Shown piece after piece: positions 1 to 8,396 of a stretch of DNA of 64,000 nucleotides (position 1 is its first letter; each line of letters begins with the position of its first letter). Position numbers and translations under genes: made by a program. The notes under the pieces are model-generated. The model saw only the letters and a program-made list of their open reading frames with translations, searched no databases and was not told where the DNA came from. Source of the stretch: a bacterium (GTDB lineage: Bacteria > Vulcanimicrobiota > Xenobia > Xenobiales > JADMJV01); the NCBI GenBank assembly GCA_018780265.1, contig JADMJV010000116.1, forward strand, positions 1-64,000, written 5' to 3'.

Positions 1-255
1 ACCCAGCCGCCTGAGTTCACCTCTGGCGGAATGATGCAGGTCCCTGAGTTGGCGGCTGAAGTGGCATCGATGCAGGCCCACTATGCGGCGAACCTTGCCA
101 AGGTCAAAGCCGATGAAGCGGCTGGTCTGGTGGCCACCATTGGGCAGGGGCTAACCAATGAGGAGCTTTGGGGCCATGGTCCTTACGGCTTGACCCGAGA
201 GGAGCGGGACCGAAGGGAGGCCGAGGCCAACCGGAAGAGGCGCCGGAACAGATGA
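1..255 (+). CDS. Hypothetical protein, C-terminal part, cut by window start
   Basis: The frame is open from the first base of the window, so this is probably the end of a gene that starts upstream; the first in-window ATG codons are at 31 and 34. The 84 visible residues are helix-prone and end in a very basic tail (RKRRRNR). I recognise no family. It lies next to a decayed IS3 copy and a broken integrase, so it may itself belong to a mobile or degraded region. A chance open frame cannot be excluded. Confidence 0.35.
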   Translation, partial: TQPPEFTSGGMMQVPELAAEVASMQAHYAANLAKVKADEAAGLVATIGQGLTNEELWGHGPYGLTREERDRREAEANRKRRRNR

Positions 256-316
256 TAGACCCTTGGCGGTAAAACGGTCGTTTCTCCGCCAGACAATACA
301 AAAAGAGCCCCCGAAG

Positions 317-424
317 ATAGTAGTAGCCTGCCCGTGATATCCCAAGTAGTTCACACTGCCGGGCGATTGGGATTACTTTCAGGTCGGAGCAGATCATCGC
401 TCTCAACAGCGGAACGCTGACGCT
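317..424 (-). pseudogene. IS3-family transposase OrfB, 5' remnant
   Basis: After OrfA the minus strand encodes the typical OrfB opening: an ATG at 406, then VIPIARQCELLGISRAGYYY. This is the conserved RQCELLGISRxxYYY segment. Homology ends straight after the YYY, and the DDE integrase core is absent. The fragment lies in the +1 frame relative to OrfA (equivalent to -2), not the usual -1 frame, so the A9 tract has probably gained or lost a base as well. Confidence 0.65.
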
Positions 425-710
425 ACCGCAGTTGTGCAGATTTTTTTTTGAGCCAGTCCAACTCGACCTTGAGTTGGCCTATCTCCTGATACAGTCGTCC
501 CACGAAAGTTTCGTTGGCGGTGTCAGTCTTTTTCGGCTTGGTGAAGAGTTCGGGCAACCCATCACCGGCTATTTTCTTCCATTGGCTCACCTGAACCGGG
601 TGGACCTCCATCTCGCTGGCAATCTCGTTGACTGTCCGGCGCTCTTTGAGGGCCTCCAGGGCCACCTTGGCCTTAAACTCGGGGCTTCGTCGATTTCTAA
701 TAGTGCTCAT
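423..710 (-). CDS. IS3-family transposase OrfA
   Basis: This 95-residue protein has the OrfA layout: an N-terminal helix-turn-helix (RRSPEFKAKVALEAL, then NEIASEMEVHPVQVSQWKK) and a C-terminal leucine-zipper-like helix ending in ELDWLKKKSAQLR. OrfA binds the IS ends and regulates transposition. The gene ends just after an A9 tract (449-441 on the minus strand), the sort of slippery run IS3 elements use to make an OrfAB fusion. The reading frame is intact, but its OrfB partner is truncated, so no active transposase is expected from this copy. Confidence 0.8.
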   Translation of the reverse strand: MSTIRNRRSPEFKAKVALEALKERRTVNEIASEMEVHPVQVSQWKKIAGDGLPELFTKPKKTDTANETFVGRLYQEIGQLKVELDWLKKKSAQLR

Positions 711-767
711 GCAGTTGGTGAATTTTCCCTTTCGTCACCCCCTCGGATCGGTGCATCTTAGTGTTAA

Positions 768-784
768 CTAGACACCTTGTCTAG
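768..784. repeat. Short palindrome at the IS3 remnant end
   Basis: CTAGACACCTTGTCTAG is a perfect inverted repeat with 7-bp arms and a 3-base centre. It lies between the presumed IS end and the OrfA start, where IS3 elements often carry transposase-binding or promoter sequence. Its function is not established. Confidence 0.4.
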
Positions 785-839
785 AAATCTGGGACCATTA
801 TAATCTACTGCCCGATAAAGTGGGTCCTGTATCAACTGA

Positions 840-1180
840 ACTCGGGCCCTGGTGCCCTACGCCGAATTCTCCATCCTGACCGGCTTGCGGTTCGGCAACT
901 TGGCCGGGTTGCGCTGGCCAGACATCGATTGGCTCAGCCAGTTGACCCACCTCTGGGAGACCAAATCGGACAAGCAGTTCTCGGTAGAGCTGTGCGACCG
1001 GGCCATTGCCTTGCTGCGGGCCCAGCACGACACTTGGGGAGACAAGTCCGAATGGTGCTGGCCCAACAGCAAGGGCGGCCGGTTGGACAGCCCCCACTTC
1101 CGCCAACGGGTCTGGGCTCCGGCCTTCAAGCGGGCCGGCCTGGTCTGGCACGACCCGCGCCACGCGCGGAAGGAAGGCAC
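840..1180 (+). pseudogene. Tyrosine recombinase / phage integrase fragment
   Basis: The frame encodes the core of a tyrosine-recombinase catalytic domain: TGLRFGNLAGLRWPDID (first catalytic Arg), a LCDRAIALL segment, then WHDPRHA, matching the HxxR box (normally HDLRHT). A stop lies just upstream (837-839), so the N-terminal DNA-binding domain is missing. Downstream of RHA the similarity ends before the catalytic Tyr. Both ends are therefore gone and the protein should be inactive. It was probably part of an integrated element, like the neighbouring IS3 scrap. Confidence 0.75.
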
Positions 1181-1438
1181 TGCAAGTCTTGGAAAATCTT
1201 TTGATAGTCGCGAACTCTTCTGGTCCAGGCCCAATTGAAGTGCATAGCTCTGAGTTGTCCGACGATCATGATGGTCCCATTCCTGGTCCAAAGACAAGCG
1301 TCCATAAACCGTCCATAAGCTTGGAAAAAGAGTCCGTTTTGTGCCTATCAGCGACCATCTAGAATGGCTTAAAATCTAGGTTTAATCGATTTCCGCAAGG
1401 TGCTGATTCTCGTTCGGACGAAGAGGCCGGAGGTCCGT

Positions 1439-2605
1439 TTACGCGATTCCTTTTTGTCGAGCCATTTCGCGATAGAGGGCTTCCAATCGGTCGTGCATGA
1501 CCTGGTCCGAAAAGCGTTGAGCGCGTCCTAGAGCAGCCAGGCCCATTCGACGGCGCTCCTCGGGGTCGGCCAGGGCTCGCAGGATACCGGATGCCAAATC
1601 CTGCGGGTTGCGCGGGGAGACCAGGAAGCCGTTGTCCCCCTCCTGGACCAGGTCTGGCAGTCCGCCAATGCGGGTGGCCACTACCGGAAGCCGGCAAGCC
1701 ATGGCCTCTACCACCGCCCGGCCCATACCTTCGTTGTGCGATGGCAGAACGAAAAGGTCTAGCGTCTGTAAAAAGGGACTGACGGGGTCCACATGCCCCA
1801 CGAATCGGACGTCCTGGGTAATGCCAAGTTGGGCCGCTCGCTCGATCAATTCTTGGCGTAGGGGACCGTCTCCGGCGATGGCCAGAAATGCGTCCGGTCG
1901 CGACTGTTGTACGATCTTGAAGGCTTCGAGCAGGTCGAATATGCCCTTTACCGGCACCAGGCGAAGGACGGTTCCCACCAGCAGTCGGTCGCCGGGCAAC
2001 CCCAGTTCCGCGGGATCACGCGACTCGGGAGAGAAATGACTCAGGTCGACGCCGCTGGGAACGACCACAAGCTTCCGAGCCGGGGCTATGCGCGCGTCCA
2101 GATGGTCTTTGAGGTCCCCGCTGGTCAGCATGACCAGGCTGTCGGAGGGTAAGCCGAAGAGGCGCTCCAGCCAGATAAAAAGGCGTTCCTTGCGGGGGGA
2201 AAAGTAGCCATGAAAGACGTGGCCGTGTGGGGTGTGGACGATGACCGGCACGCCGCGCATGGCTGCGGCCGCCCGCCCCAGCAGGCCGGCTTTGCTGGTA
2301 TGGGTATGCACCACATCATAGCCCTGGCCTAGCAAACGGTACAATTGCCACAATGCCCAGAAATCTTTGAGGGGACTGATTTCGCGCACCAGGGAGGGCA
2401 ATTTTACCAACCGGAAAGGTTCCTGACTGGCCCGTTCCAGCAAACTTCCCTCGGGGCCGGTCTCTACCCCCGTGATCAGGGTCACCTGATGCCCCCGGCG
2501 GGCTTGCTCGGCCGCGCTCATCAAAGTGTTGATCTGGGCACCCCCGTGGACGAGGCGAGTTATGATGTGCAGAATCCTCACGACTCGACCCGGTTCGCCT
2601 GGCAA
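1439..2605 (-). CDS. GT4-family glycosyltransferase
   Basis: This 388-residue GT-B glycosyltransferase opens with RILHIITRLVHGGAQ, the usual GT4 start with a glycine-rich acceptor loop. It has an HTHTSKAG segment and the C-terminal signature in which EGMGRAVVEAMACRLPVVAT provides the EX7E-type nucleotide-sugar site. Such enzymes add a sugar from a nucleotide donor to a lipid-linked or envelope glycan in the cytoplasm. It is the last gene of the minus-strand run GH57-like / transketolase / small membrane protein. The substrate cannot be read from the sequence. Confidence 0.88.
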   Translation of the reverse strand: MPGEPGRVVRILHIITRLVHGGAQINTLMSAAEQARRGHQVTLITGVETGPEGSLLERASQEPFRLVKLPSLVREISPLKDFWALWQLYRLLGQGYDVVHTHTSKAGLLGRAAAAMRGVPVIVHTPHGHVFHGYFSPRKERLFIWLERLFGLPSDSLVMLTSGDLKDHLDARIAPARKLVVVPSGVDLSHFSPESRDPAELGLPGDRLLVGTVLRLVPVKGIFDLLEAFKIVQQSRPDAFLAIAGDGPLRQELIERAAQLGITQDVRFVGHVDPVSPFLQTLDLFVLPSHNEGMGRAVVEAMACRLPVVATRIGGLPDLVQEGDNGFLVSPRNPQDLASGILRALADPEERRRMGLAALGRAQRFSDQVMHDRLEALYREMARQKGIA

Positions 2606-2654
2606 ACTGCGCCCCCCTGCACGCGGTTGACCTGGCCAGGGTTCGGTTCAGCGG

Positions 2655-2990
2655 TTAAGACTGATTGGAGTTGTCAGCCAAAAGCTCGGCATAACTTTGG
2701 GCGCTGCTTTGACCATGGTCCTGGTAGGCTTGGAAACTGTCGCCGACTTCCTGGCCACCTCCCGATTCCACAGTGTAGCCCATTGCTCCGCCGCGTATGG
2801 TGCCAGCCGGCCCCATATTTCCTTGAACCGCGGCAAAGAGCAGCCACATACCGCCAAATCCGACTACCAGAATTCCGGCTGCCATCAGAAATCCGTGAGC
2901 CCATTCGCTGGGCGAGCCACTTTGAGCCCAGGCGCTTTCACAGAAGGCGAGGACAAGCAGCCCGGCGGTGCAGAATTGCAAGTTGCTCAT
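2655..2990 (-). CDS. Small exported membrane protein, unknown
   Basis: The 111-residue protein starts MSNLQFCTAGLLVLAFCESAWAQ, a clear signal peptide with an AWAQ cleavage region. A second hydrophobic segment (FLMAAGILVVGFGGMWLLFAA) follows, then a glycine-rich, Gln/Ser-rich tail. I chose the ATG at 2990 because it overlaps the transketolase stop as ATGA and sits directly after AGGAGG; the longer upstream frame lies inside transketolase. I recognise no family. It is probably a small inner-membrane protein co-translated with transketolase. Confidence 0.6.
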   Translation of the reverse strand: MSNLQFCTAGLLVLAFCESAWAQSGSPSEWAHGFLMAAGILVVGFGGMWLLFAAVQGNMGPAGTIRGGAMGYTVESGGGQEVGDSFQAYQDHGQSSAQSYAELLADNSNQS

Positions 2991-4843
2991 CCTCCTATAT
3001 TTCGCAGTCGGGCGGCTACCGCCTCTGCCGTGAAACCATGGAGAGCCATTAACTCGGAGCCGGGCCCGGAGGCTCCGAAGCTGTCCAGCGAGATAACTTC
3101 GTTGGCCCAGCGATGCCAACCCAGCCAGGACGCGGCTTCCACTGCCAGGCGGGGACCGCTGCCCAGTACCTCTCCCTGGTATTCTGGGCTTTGTTGGGCA
3201 AAGAGTTCCCAGCAAGGCATGCTGACCACGCGCACGGGGAAATCAACCAACTGGGCGGCAGCCAGGCACAGGTGCACCTCCGAGCCGGTGGCCAGCAAAG
3301 TGGGGGCCCCAGCGGGACCGTTCTGGACCGGGTAGGCACCGCGCCAGACCAGATTGCGGCGGGGTAGAAGCGGCAGTGTCTGTCGACTCAGCACCAGGCC
3401 CAGCGGACCGCCCTGATGGGCGATGGCCAGTTCCCAGGCCTCGGCCGTTTCGTGGGCATCGGCGGGGCGAAACACCAGAAAGTTGGGCATGGCGCGCAGG
3501 CTGGCCAGTTGTTCCACGGGTTGATGGGTGGGACCGTCTTCGCCCAGGGCCAGGCTGTCGTGGGTCCATACGCATACCACCGGTAGCCTGGCCAGGGCGG
3601 CCAGGCGCAGGGCCGGCTTCATCTGGTCGGAGAAGGCGAAGTAGGTGGAACAAAACGGAATCAGCCCGCCGTGCTGAGCCAGTCCGTTACAAATGGCCGC
3701 CATTGCCTGTTCGCGCACCCCAAAGTGGAGCCCGCCAGGGATGGACGTGTTGGTGGAGCCGGCCAGATCAGCCGACCCTCCCACCAGGTTGGGCAGCAGC
3801 CGGGCCAGACTTTGCAGAACAAGACCCGAGGCCACCCTGGTGGCAAGGGGCTGGGAAAATTCGGGTGACTTCCAATCATCCGGTAGTTTTCGCTCATGCC
3901 ATTGCTGCCATTCCGGTGTCAGGCGGGTGGTCCAGGCCTGCTGGACCGCCTCACCTTGCTGGCGCAGCCTCTGGGCCAGCGGGCTGATTTCAGCGGGAAT
4001 CGCAAAGCGCTGGTTGGGGTCCAGGCCCAAAAGCTCCTTGGTGGCCTGGATTTCTTGTGCAGAAAAAGGCGGGCTGTGGGCCTCACAGCGTCCTTGCATG
4101 GTTGGGGCCGGTATGCCGATGACGGTGCGCACTTGAATCAAGCTGGGACGCTCGTCAGCGCGGGCTTCTTCGAGGGCGGCCTGCAGGGCCGGCAGGTCGT
4201 CGCCGTCGGCCACCGACAGGACCTGCCAACCATAGGCTCGGTAGCGCTGGTCCACGTTCTCGCTCCAGCTTAGATGGGCCGGGCCGTCGATGGTGACCTG
4301 ATTGTCGTCGTAGAGGACGATCAGTTTTCCCAACCGTTGATGACCGGCCAGGGACGAAGCTTCGCTGCTGACCCCTTCCATCAAATCGCCATCCGAGCAA
4401 AGCGCGTAGGTATAGTGGTCGACCAGGCCGGGGCCAAATTGTTGGGCCAACATGCGCTCGGCCCAGGCCATGCCCACTGCGGAGGCCAGGCCCTGGCCCA
4501 GCGGGCCCGTAGAGAAGTCGATGCCTGGGGTGACCCAGCTTTCAGGGTGCCCGGGCGTACGACTGCCTGGTTTGCGAAAGTCTTTCAGATCCTGCAAGGT
4601 CAGGTCGTAGCCGCACAGATGCAATAAACCGTAGAGCAGGACACAGGCATGACCATTGGACATGACCAGTCTATCGCGGTCGGGCCAGCTTGGGTCGGCC
4701 GGATTGTGCTTGAGTACCCGCGAATAAAGCAGCCAGCCCAGTGGGGCCAGCGCCATGGCCGTGCCGCTGTGTCCGCTGTGGGCGGCCCTGGGCATGTCCA
4801 GGGCCAATCCGCGCAGGGTGGCTATGGCCAGCGAATCATTCAC
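2987..4843 (-). CDS. tkt: Transketolase
   Basis: This 618-residue, full-length transketolase moves two-carbon ketol units between sugar phosphates in the pentose phosphate pathway, using thiamine diphosphate. Catalytic landmarks are present: SGHSG, SNGH, PGHPE, the ThDP/Mg motif starting CSDGDLMEG and closing with DDNQ, the FGVREQAM loop with the catalytic Glu, and LALGEDGPTHQP. I chose GTG at 4843 because it overlaps the upstream stop as GTGA and gives the usual MNDSLAI-type start; TTG at 4858 would add five residues. It follows the GH57-like gene and overlaps the small membrane protein. Confidence 0.95.
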   Translation of the reverse strand: MNDSLAIATLRGLALDMPRAAHSGHSGTAMALAPLGWLLYSRVLKHNPADPSWPDRDRLVMSNGHACVLLYGLLHLCGYDLTLQDLKDFRKPGSRTPGHPESWVTPGIDFSTGPLGQGLASAVGMAWAERMLAQQFGPGLVDHYTYALCSDGDLMEGVSSEASSLAGHQRLGKLIVLYDDNQVTIDGPAHLSWSENVDQRYRAYGWQVLSVADGDDLPALQAALEEARADERPSLIQVRTVIGIPAPTMQGRCEAHSPPFSAQEIQATKELLGLDPNQRFAIPAEISPLAQRLRQQGEAVQQAWTTRLTPEWQQWHERKLPDDWKSPEFSQPLATRVASGLVLQSLARLLPNLVGGSADLAGSTNTSIPGGLHFGVREQAMAAICNGLAQHGGLIPFCSTYFAFSDQMKPALRLAALARLPVVCVWTHDSLALGEDGPTHQPVEQLASLRAMPNFLVFRPADAHETAEAWELAIAHQGGPLGLVLSRQTLPLLPRRNLVWRGAYPVQNGPAGAPTLLATGSEVHLCLAAAQLVDFPVRVVSMPCWELFAQQSPEYQGEVLGSGPRLAVEAASWLGWHRWANEVISLDSFGASGPGSELMALHGFTAEAVAARLRNIGG

Positions 4844-5835
4844 AGTCCCTGGCACCAATCCACCAGTTGACGCAGTTGACTCAACTCGTCTGGGGTGGCA
4901 TGGGCAAAGGTGGTTGAGGTGAGCAGTTCATCCAGGCGATCCTGCACATTTTCCAGGCCTAGAATGGCCTGCTGGCTCAATTCCCAGGCTTCATTTTGCG
5001 ACTGCCAGGGAGAGAAGAACAGGCCTCCCCAAAAGTCGTCTAAGGGTGTCTGGCATGAGCCTGGGGGAACATCCCCTTCCTGTCCGCCAAAGCGGTCGAG
5101 CAGATGGGAGGGGTGACACCACTGGTTGCCCAGTTCTTGATGAGCGTTGAGAAACTCGAGCAGTGCCTCGGCTTGCAGGCCCTCGGCGGCAATTCTGAGG
5201 ATCTGGTAGCCGTTACCGGACAACCAGCGCTGCAGTTCGTCGTGATGATTGCGGGCAAACTTACGGGCCGAAAAACGACCCAGGTGCTCCAGGCGCTGAC
5301 TCCACAAGCGCGAGCACAGCAGCACCGAAAGGCCGCCGCAGCGAATGATGTGCTGACCGGGCACGGTGCCGTGCAGGGCGGCGTAGGCACTGTCGTCGGC
5401 CAGGCACCAGTGGAAACCCAGGGGCACAAGCACCCGGCTCAATTCGTGGCCGTAGGCCAGCTGAGGGGGCACAAAGCCGGCCGGTTTCCACTCGGGATGC
5501 AACAACTGTTGGAGCAGGCGAGAATTGCGACGCACCTGGCGGAAAGCCACACTTTCGGGCACCAGCGGCAGGATGGCGTGATGCGAGGCGGTTCCGCATA
5601 CTTCCACCTTGCCAAAATCGTAAAGCTCGCGCAGGCTTTGCAGGCCGCTTTCCCAACCCAGTTCCAGCCAGCGCTGCAACAGCCAGCTATTGAGGCACAG
5701 GGAAACGCCTGAGGTGGGCCAGTGCAGCAGGCTTTGGAGCAGGGGGAGGTGCTGCTGATGAAAGAGCTCTTCTAAACGAGACTGGGGAGTTGCGACCGGC
5801 ACCGACATGTCGACCACCAAGGCCAAATGAACCAC
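4840..5835 (-). CDS. GH57-like (beta/alpha)7-barrel protein, probably not an active hydrolase
   Basis: The 331-residue protein resembles the N-terminal barrel of glycoside hydrolase family 57: it begins MVHLALVVDMSVP (compare LVFHMHQP), then VCGTASHHAILPLVPE, then FVPPQLAYGHELSRVL. Active GH57 enzymes have Glu in the segment read here as PPQLAY, where it is the nucleophile; here it is Gln. The protein is also shorter than most GH57 enzymes. It may bind glycans or keep only the fold. GTG at 5835 fits the family start. It overlaps the divergent pseudouridine synthase frame and is coupled to transketolase. Confidence 0.65.
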   Translation of the reverse strand: MVHLALVVDMSVPVATPQSRLEELFHQQHLPLLQSLLHWPTSGVSLCLNSWLLQRWLELGWESGLQSLRELYDFGKVEVCGTASHHAILPLVPESVAFRQVRRNSRLLQQLLHPEWKPAGFVPPQLAYGHELSRVLVPLGFHWCLADDSAYAALHGTVPGQHIIRCGGLSVLLCSRLWSQRLEHLGRFSARKFARNHHDELQRWLSGNGYQILRIAAEGLQAEALLEFLNAHQELGNQWCHPSHLLDRFGGQEGDVPPGSCQTPLDDFWGGLFFSPWQSQNEAWELSQQAILGLENVQDRLDELLTSTTFAHATPDELSQLRQLVDWCQGL

Positions 5836-6470
5836 ACGGCTCCCTTTGCAGCCGAAGCGAAAAGACCCTGCCCCCAGGTTTTCTTTGTCGGGAAGAGAAC
5901 TGGCCTGACCTGGTTATCCTTTTTCATAAGCCCTGCGGGGTTCTCAGCCAATTTAAGCCGGTGCCTGGCAAGCGCACGCTGCTGGAGTTTCCTGCTCTGG
6001 CCGGGGGTCGGGCCGTGGGTCGTCTCGACGAAGATAGTGAGGGTCTGTTGGTGATCTCGTCCTGGCCCTGGGTGCAAACGGCACTGACCCGTCCGGGCAA
6101 GGTGGAGAAGGTTTATTGGGCTCAGATCGAGCGCCAGCCCAGCCAACAAACCTTGCAGCAGTGGCGGCAGGGGGTGTCTTTGGGAGATTTCACCACGTCG
6201 CCGGCCCGGGCCCAAATGATGCCGGACCCGCCCCTCGACCCCCGCGTCCCCCCCATTCGTCGTCGCCTGAGCGTCTCCACTGCCTGGCTGGAACTTGCCC
6301 TGAAGGAAGGCAAGAATCGGCAAGTGAGGCGGATGACCGCAGCTCTGGGTCATCCTACTCTGCGTCTGCTGAGGGTAGCCGTGGGTCCCCTGCTCTTAGG
6401 GGGCCTGTCGGCGGGCCAGGCGCGCCCCACCACGGGCCCCGAAATGGATTGGCTAAAAAGTTTGCGCTGA
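5790..6470 (+). CDS. rRNA pseudouridine synthase, RsuA/RluE family
   Basis: Small rRNA pseudouridine synthases isomerise specific uridines in ribosomal RNA. Visible motifs are LFHKPCGVLSQF, the catalytic GRLDEDSEGLLVIS (Asp of the RLD box), and KEGKNRQVRRMTAALGHPT. There is no S4 domain, as in RluE-type enzymes. The start is unclear: the frame opens with TTG at 5790, but the first about 40 residues look unconserved and overlap the divergent GH57-like gene, so the true start may be nearer LVILFHKP. It ends immediately before the convergent ankyrin gene. Confidence 0.8.
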   Translation: MRPAPTCRPPRPNEPHGSLCSRSEKTLPPGFLCREENWPDLVILFHKPCGVLSQFKPVPGKRTLLEFPALAGGRAVGRLDEDSEGLLVISSWPWVQTALTRPGKVEKVYWAQIERQPSQQTLQQWRQGVSLGDFTTSPARAQMMPDPPLDPRVPPIRRRLSVSTAWLELALKEGKNRQVRRMTAALGHPTLRLLRVAVGPLLLGGLSAGQARPTTGPEMDWLKSLR

Positions 6471-7433
6471 CTAATCCCACCACAGCTTCCACCAGGGTTG
6501 ACGCGTTTCTGGCTCTTCCTCGAGGAGGGCTGGTAAGTTGCCAGAATTGCCGTTTTCGGCTGGCTCGGGAGCGGTCCAGGCCAGTGGCGGGCGCGAGAGG
6601 CTGCGATTTTCTGGGCGCCGCCGCAAGATTTCGAAACGGGCCCGCGAGGCGTCGACTTCGTGCCGACGCCCCTGCTGTCGGTGCAGTTCGAGCAACTGTT
6701 GCTGGCAGGCTTCGGCCGCGGCCATCCAGCCCAGACTGCTCAGATACTCAATCTCCAGTTCGTAGGGCCGGGCGGAACTGGCCTTGATCAAGCGCATGTC
6801 ACGCAAAACCTGAAGGGCGGACTGATAATCCCCCTGGCTGCGGTAGGTCACAAAAACCAGGCTGGCTTCTTCCATGGCCTCGTCCACTTTGCCTCGGGCC
6901 AACAGGCCCCGGATGCGCCGATGCAGGGTGCGTTCTCCCTCTCCTTCGTGGGCCATGATGCTTTGGAGAAGGCGGTCTGCTTCGTCCCAGTCGCCGAGTT
7001 GTTGGGCTGTCTCCACCAGGGGGAGTAAAATGGGCTCTACGACCAGACCTTCGGCCGCCGCCACGGCCCTGGCTTTGGCCAGCTCGTGTCGAAGCTGGGG
7101 TGTAAAGCGGTGAACCTGGGCCGGGCGGGCACCGCGCCTTACCAGTAGACCCACCAGGGCCTCGTCGTCTAGAGAGATGGCCAGATCAAGCGGAGTAAGG
7201 CCGACCAGGTGCTGATAGGGTCCGGGCCCACGGGCGGCCAGGGTCTGGCAGTTGGGGCTGGCCCAAGCGTCCAGCAAATATTCGGCCATCTGCGCCAGGC
7301 AGCGGTAGGTGGCAAGATGCAGTGGGGTCCAACTGATACCTTCAAAGTCCTCGTAAACATTGGGGGAGTGTCCGGCATGCAGAAGTTCGCGCAAGTCACG
7401 ACCGGTCTGGATGGCCTCGAAAAGGGGTCCCAT
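6471..7433 (-). CDS. Ankyrin-repeat protein
   Basis: The 320-residue protein starts MGPLFEAIQTGRDLRELLHAG. It carries about three ankyrin-type units, including WTPLHLATYRCLAQMAEYLL and LTPLDLAISLDDEALVGLLV. A helical TPR-like stretch follows (AQQLGDWDEADRLLQSIM, ARGKVDEAMEEASLV), then a proline-rich tail ending WWKLWWD. There is no signal peptide, so it is probably a cytoplasmic scaffold for protein contacts. It is transcribed divergently from the transglutaminase operon with 138 bp between them and could serve the same process, but that is inference. Confidence 0.75.
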   Translation of the reverse strand: MGPLFEAIQTGRDLRELLHAGHSPNVYEDFEGISWTPLHLATYRCLAQMAEYLLDAWASPNCQTLAARGPGPYQHLVGLTPLDLAISLDDEALVGLLVRRGARPAQVHRFTPQLRHELAKARAVAAAEGLVVEPILLPLVETAQQLGDWDEADRLLQSIMAHEGEGERTLHRRIRGLLARGKVDEAMEEASLVFVTYRSQGDYQSALQVLRDMRLIKASSARPYELEIEYLSSLGWMAAAEACQQQLLELHRQQGRRHEVDASRARFEILRRRPENRSLSRPPLAWTAPEPAENGNSGNLPALLEEEPETRQPWWKLWWD

Positions 7434-7571
7434 CCCAATATGGTAGCATGTCCGGCTAGTTTTGTTCGAGGTTTTTCGCAGCTGGCCCGAGATCGTCCGC
7501 GCCGGTGCCGGGCCGGTTGCTCTCCTCGCCGCGAGGAGCATCCAGGCGCAGGGAAGAACCGGCCGCTGATC

Positions 7572-8396
7572 ATGGAATGGAGTTTGCTGCATACTACCCG
7601 CTACCGATTCAGTGACCCCGTGCTGCTGGGTCCGCATGAAATTCGTTTGCGCCCGTCCGGTCCGGTGTCCGGCCGCGTCCGTGACCACCAGTTGCAGTTG
7701 TGGCCCCGGCCTCAGGTGGGTCACTGGCGTCAGGACCTCTGGAACAACTGGGTTTATCAAGCCTGGTTTGCCCAGTCGGTATCCCAACTGACGGTCGCCA
7801 ACCGGTTCCGCTATCGACCCAAGGCCGGCAATCCCTTCGATTTTGTGGTCGACAAGACAGCCCTCAACTACCCACCTGCCTGGGATGAGGCGCTTGAGTG
7901 CAGTTTGCGTCCTTATCTGGAAGTGCGCGAGGAGTTTGAGGAATGGCTGTTGCCCTGGCGCCTCTTTCCAGGCACCAGTCTGGCGCTGGCTATCGATGTC
8001 AATCGAAAAGTTAATCAATCCATCGGCTATGAAGTTCGCCTCGAGACGGGCGTACAGAGTGCAGGCCAGACTTTGAGTCGCTCTCTGGGATCGTGCCGTG
8101 ACACGGCCTGGCTGGTGGTACTCTCGCTGCGAGCTCTGGGCTACCCGGCCCGCTTTGTATCCGGCTATTGGTTTCAAGTCGATTCCCGTGCGGCCGAGCT
8201 GCACGCCTGGGCCGAGGTCTACTTGCCCGGAGCTGGTTGGCTGGGGCTAGACCCCACTGCGGGGCTGCTGGCGGGCCAGCAGCACGTGGCTCTGGCGCGT
8301 GCGCCAAGCCCGGACCAGGTGCCGCCCATCGCCGGCAGTCACGCGGGAGCTACGGCCGATTGTGAATTTCGCGTGAGAGTACGGAGAATCTCTTGA
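7572..8396 (+). CDS. Transglutaminase-like protein (first of two)
   Basis: This 274-residue COG1305-type protein has an N-terminal beta domain (MEWSLLHTTRYRFSDPVLLGPHEIRLRP) and a transglutaminase-like cysteine-peptidase core. The Cys-His-Asp triad is visible in GSCRDTAWLVV, LHAWAEVYLPG and GLDPTAG. It heads a three-gene operon with an ATP-grasp/Alpha-E fusion and a second transglutaminase, a known conserved grouping predicted to form or cleave peptide or amide bonds on an unidentified peptide-like product. Its stop overlaps the next start as TTGA. The substrate is unknown. Confidence 0.88.
   Translation: MEWSLLHTTRYRFSDPVLLGPHEIRLRPSGPVSGRVRDHQLQLWPRPQVGHWRQDLWNNWVYQAWFAQSVSQLTVANRFRYRPKAGNPFDFVVDKTALNYPPAWDEALECSLRPYLEVREEFEEWLLPWRLFPGTSLALAIDVNRKVNQSIGYEVRLETGVQSAGQTLSRSLGSCRDTAWLVVLSLRALGYPARFVSGYWFQVDSRAAELHAWAEVYLPGAGWLGLDPTAGLLAGQQHVALARAPSPDQVPPIAGSHAGATADCEFRVRVRRIS

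Larger units (their letters stand above)
317..797 (-). mobile_element. IS3-family insertion sequence remnant
   Basis: On the minus strand there is a complete IS3-type OrfA (710-423) followed by only the first about 35 codons of OrfB, whose homology stops abruptly near 317. The upstream end is probably near 797, where the minus strand begins TGGTCCC, a plausible terminal repeat; the matching downstream end is missing. The element has therefore lost most of its transposase and cannot move by itself. The exact ends are inferred. Confidence 0.7.

Noticed and set aside
778..804. TTGTCT and TATAAT as an outward promoter at the IS3 end
   Set aside because: Spacing is only 15 bases and no intact gene follows; too weak to list.
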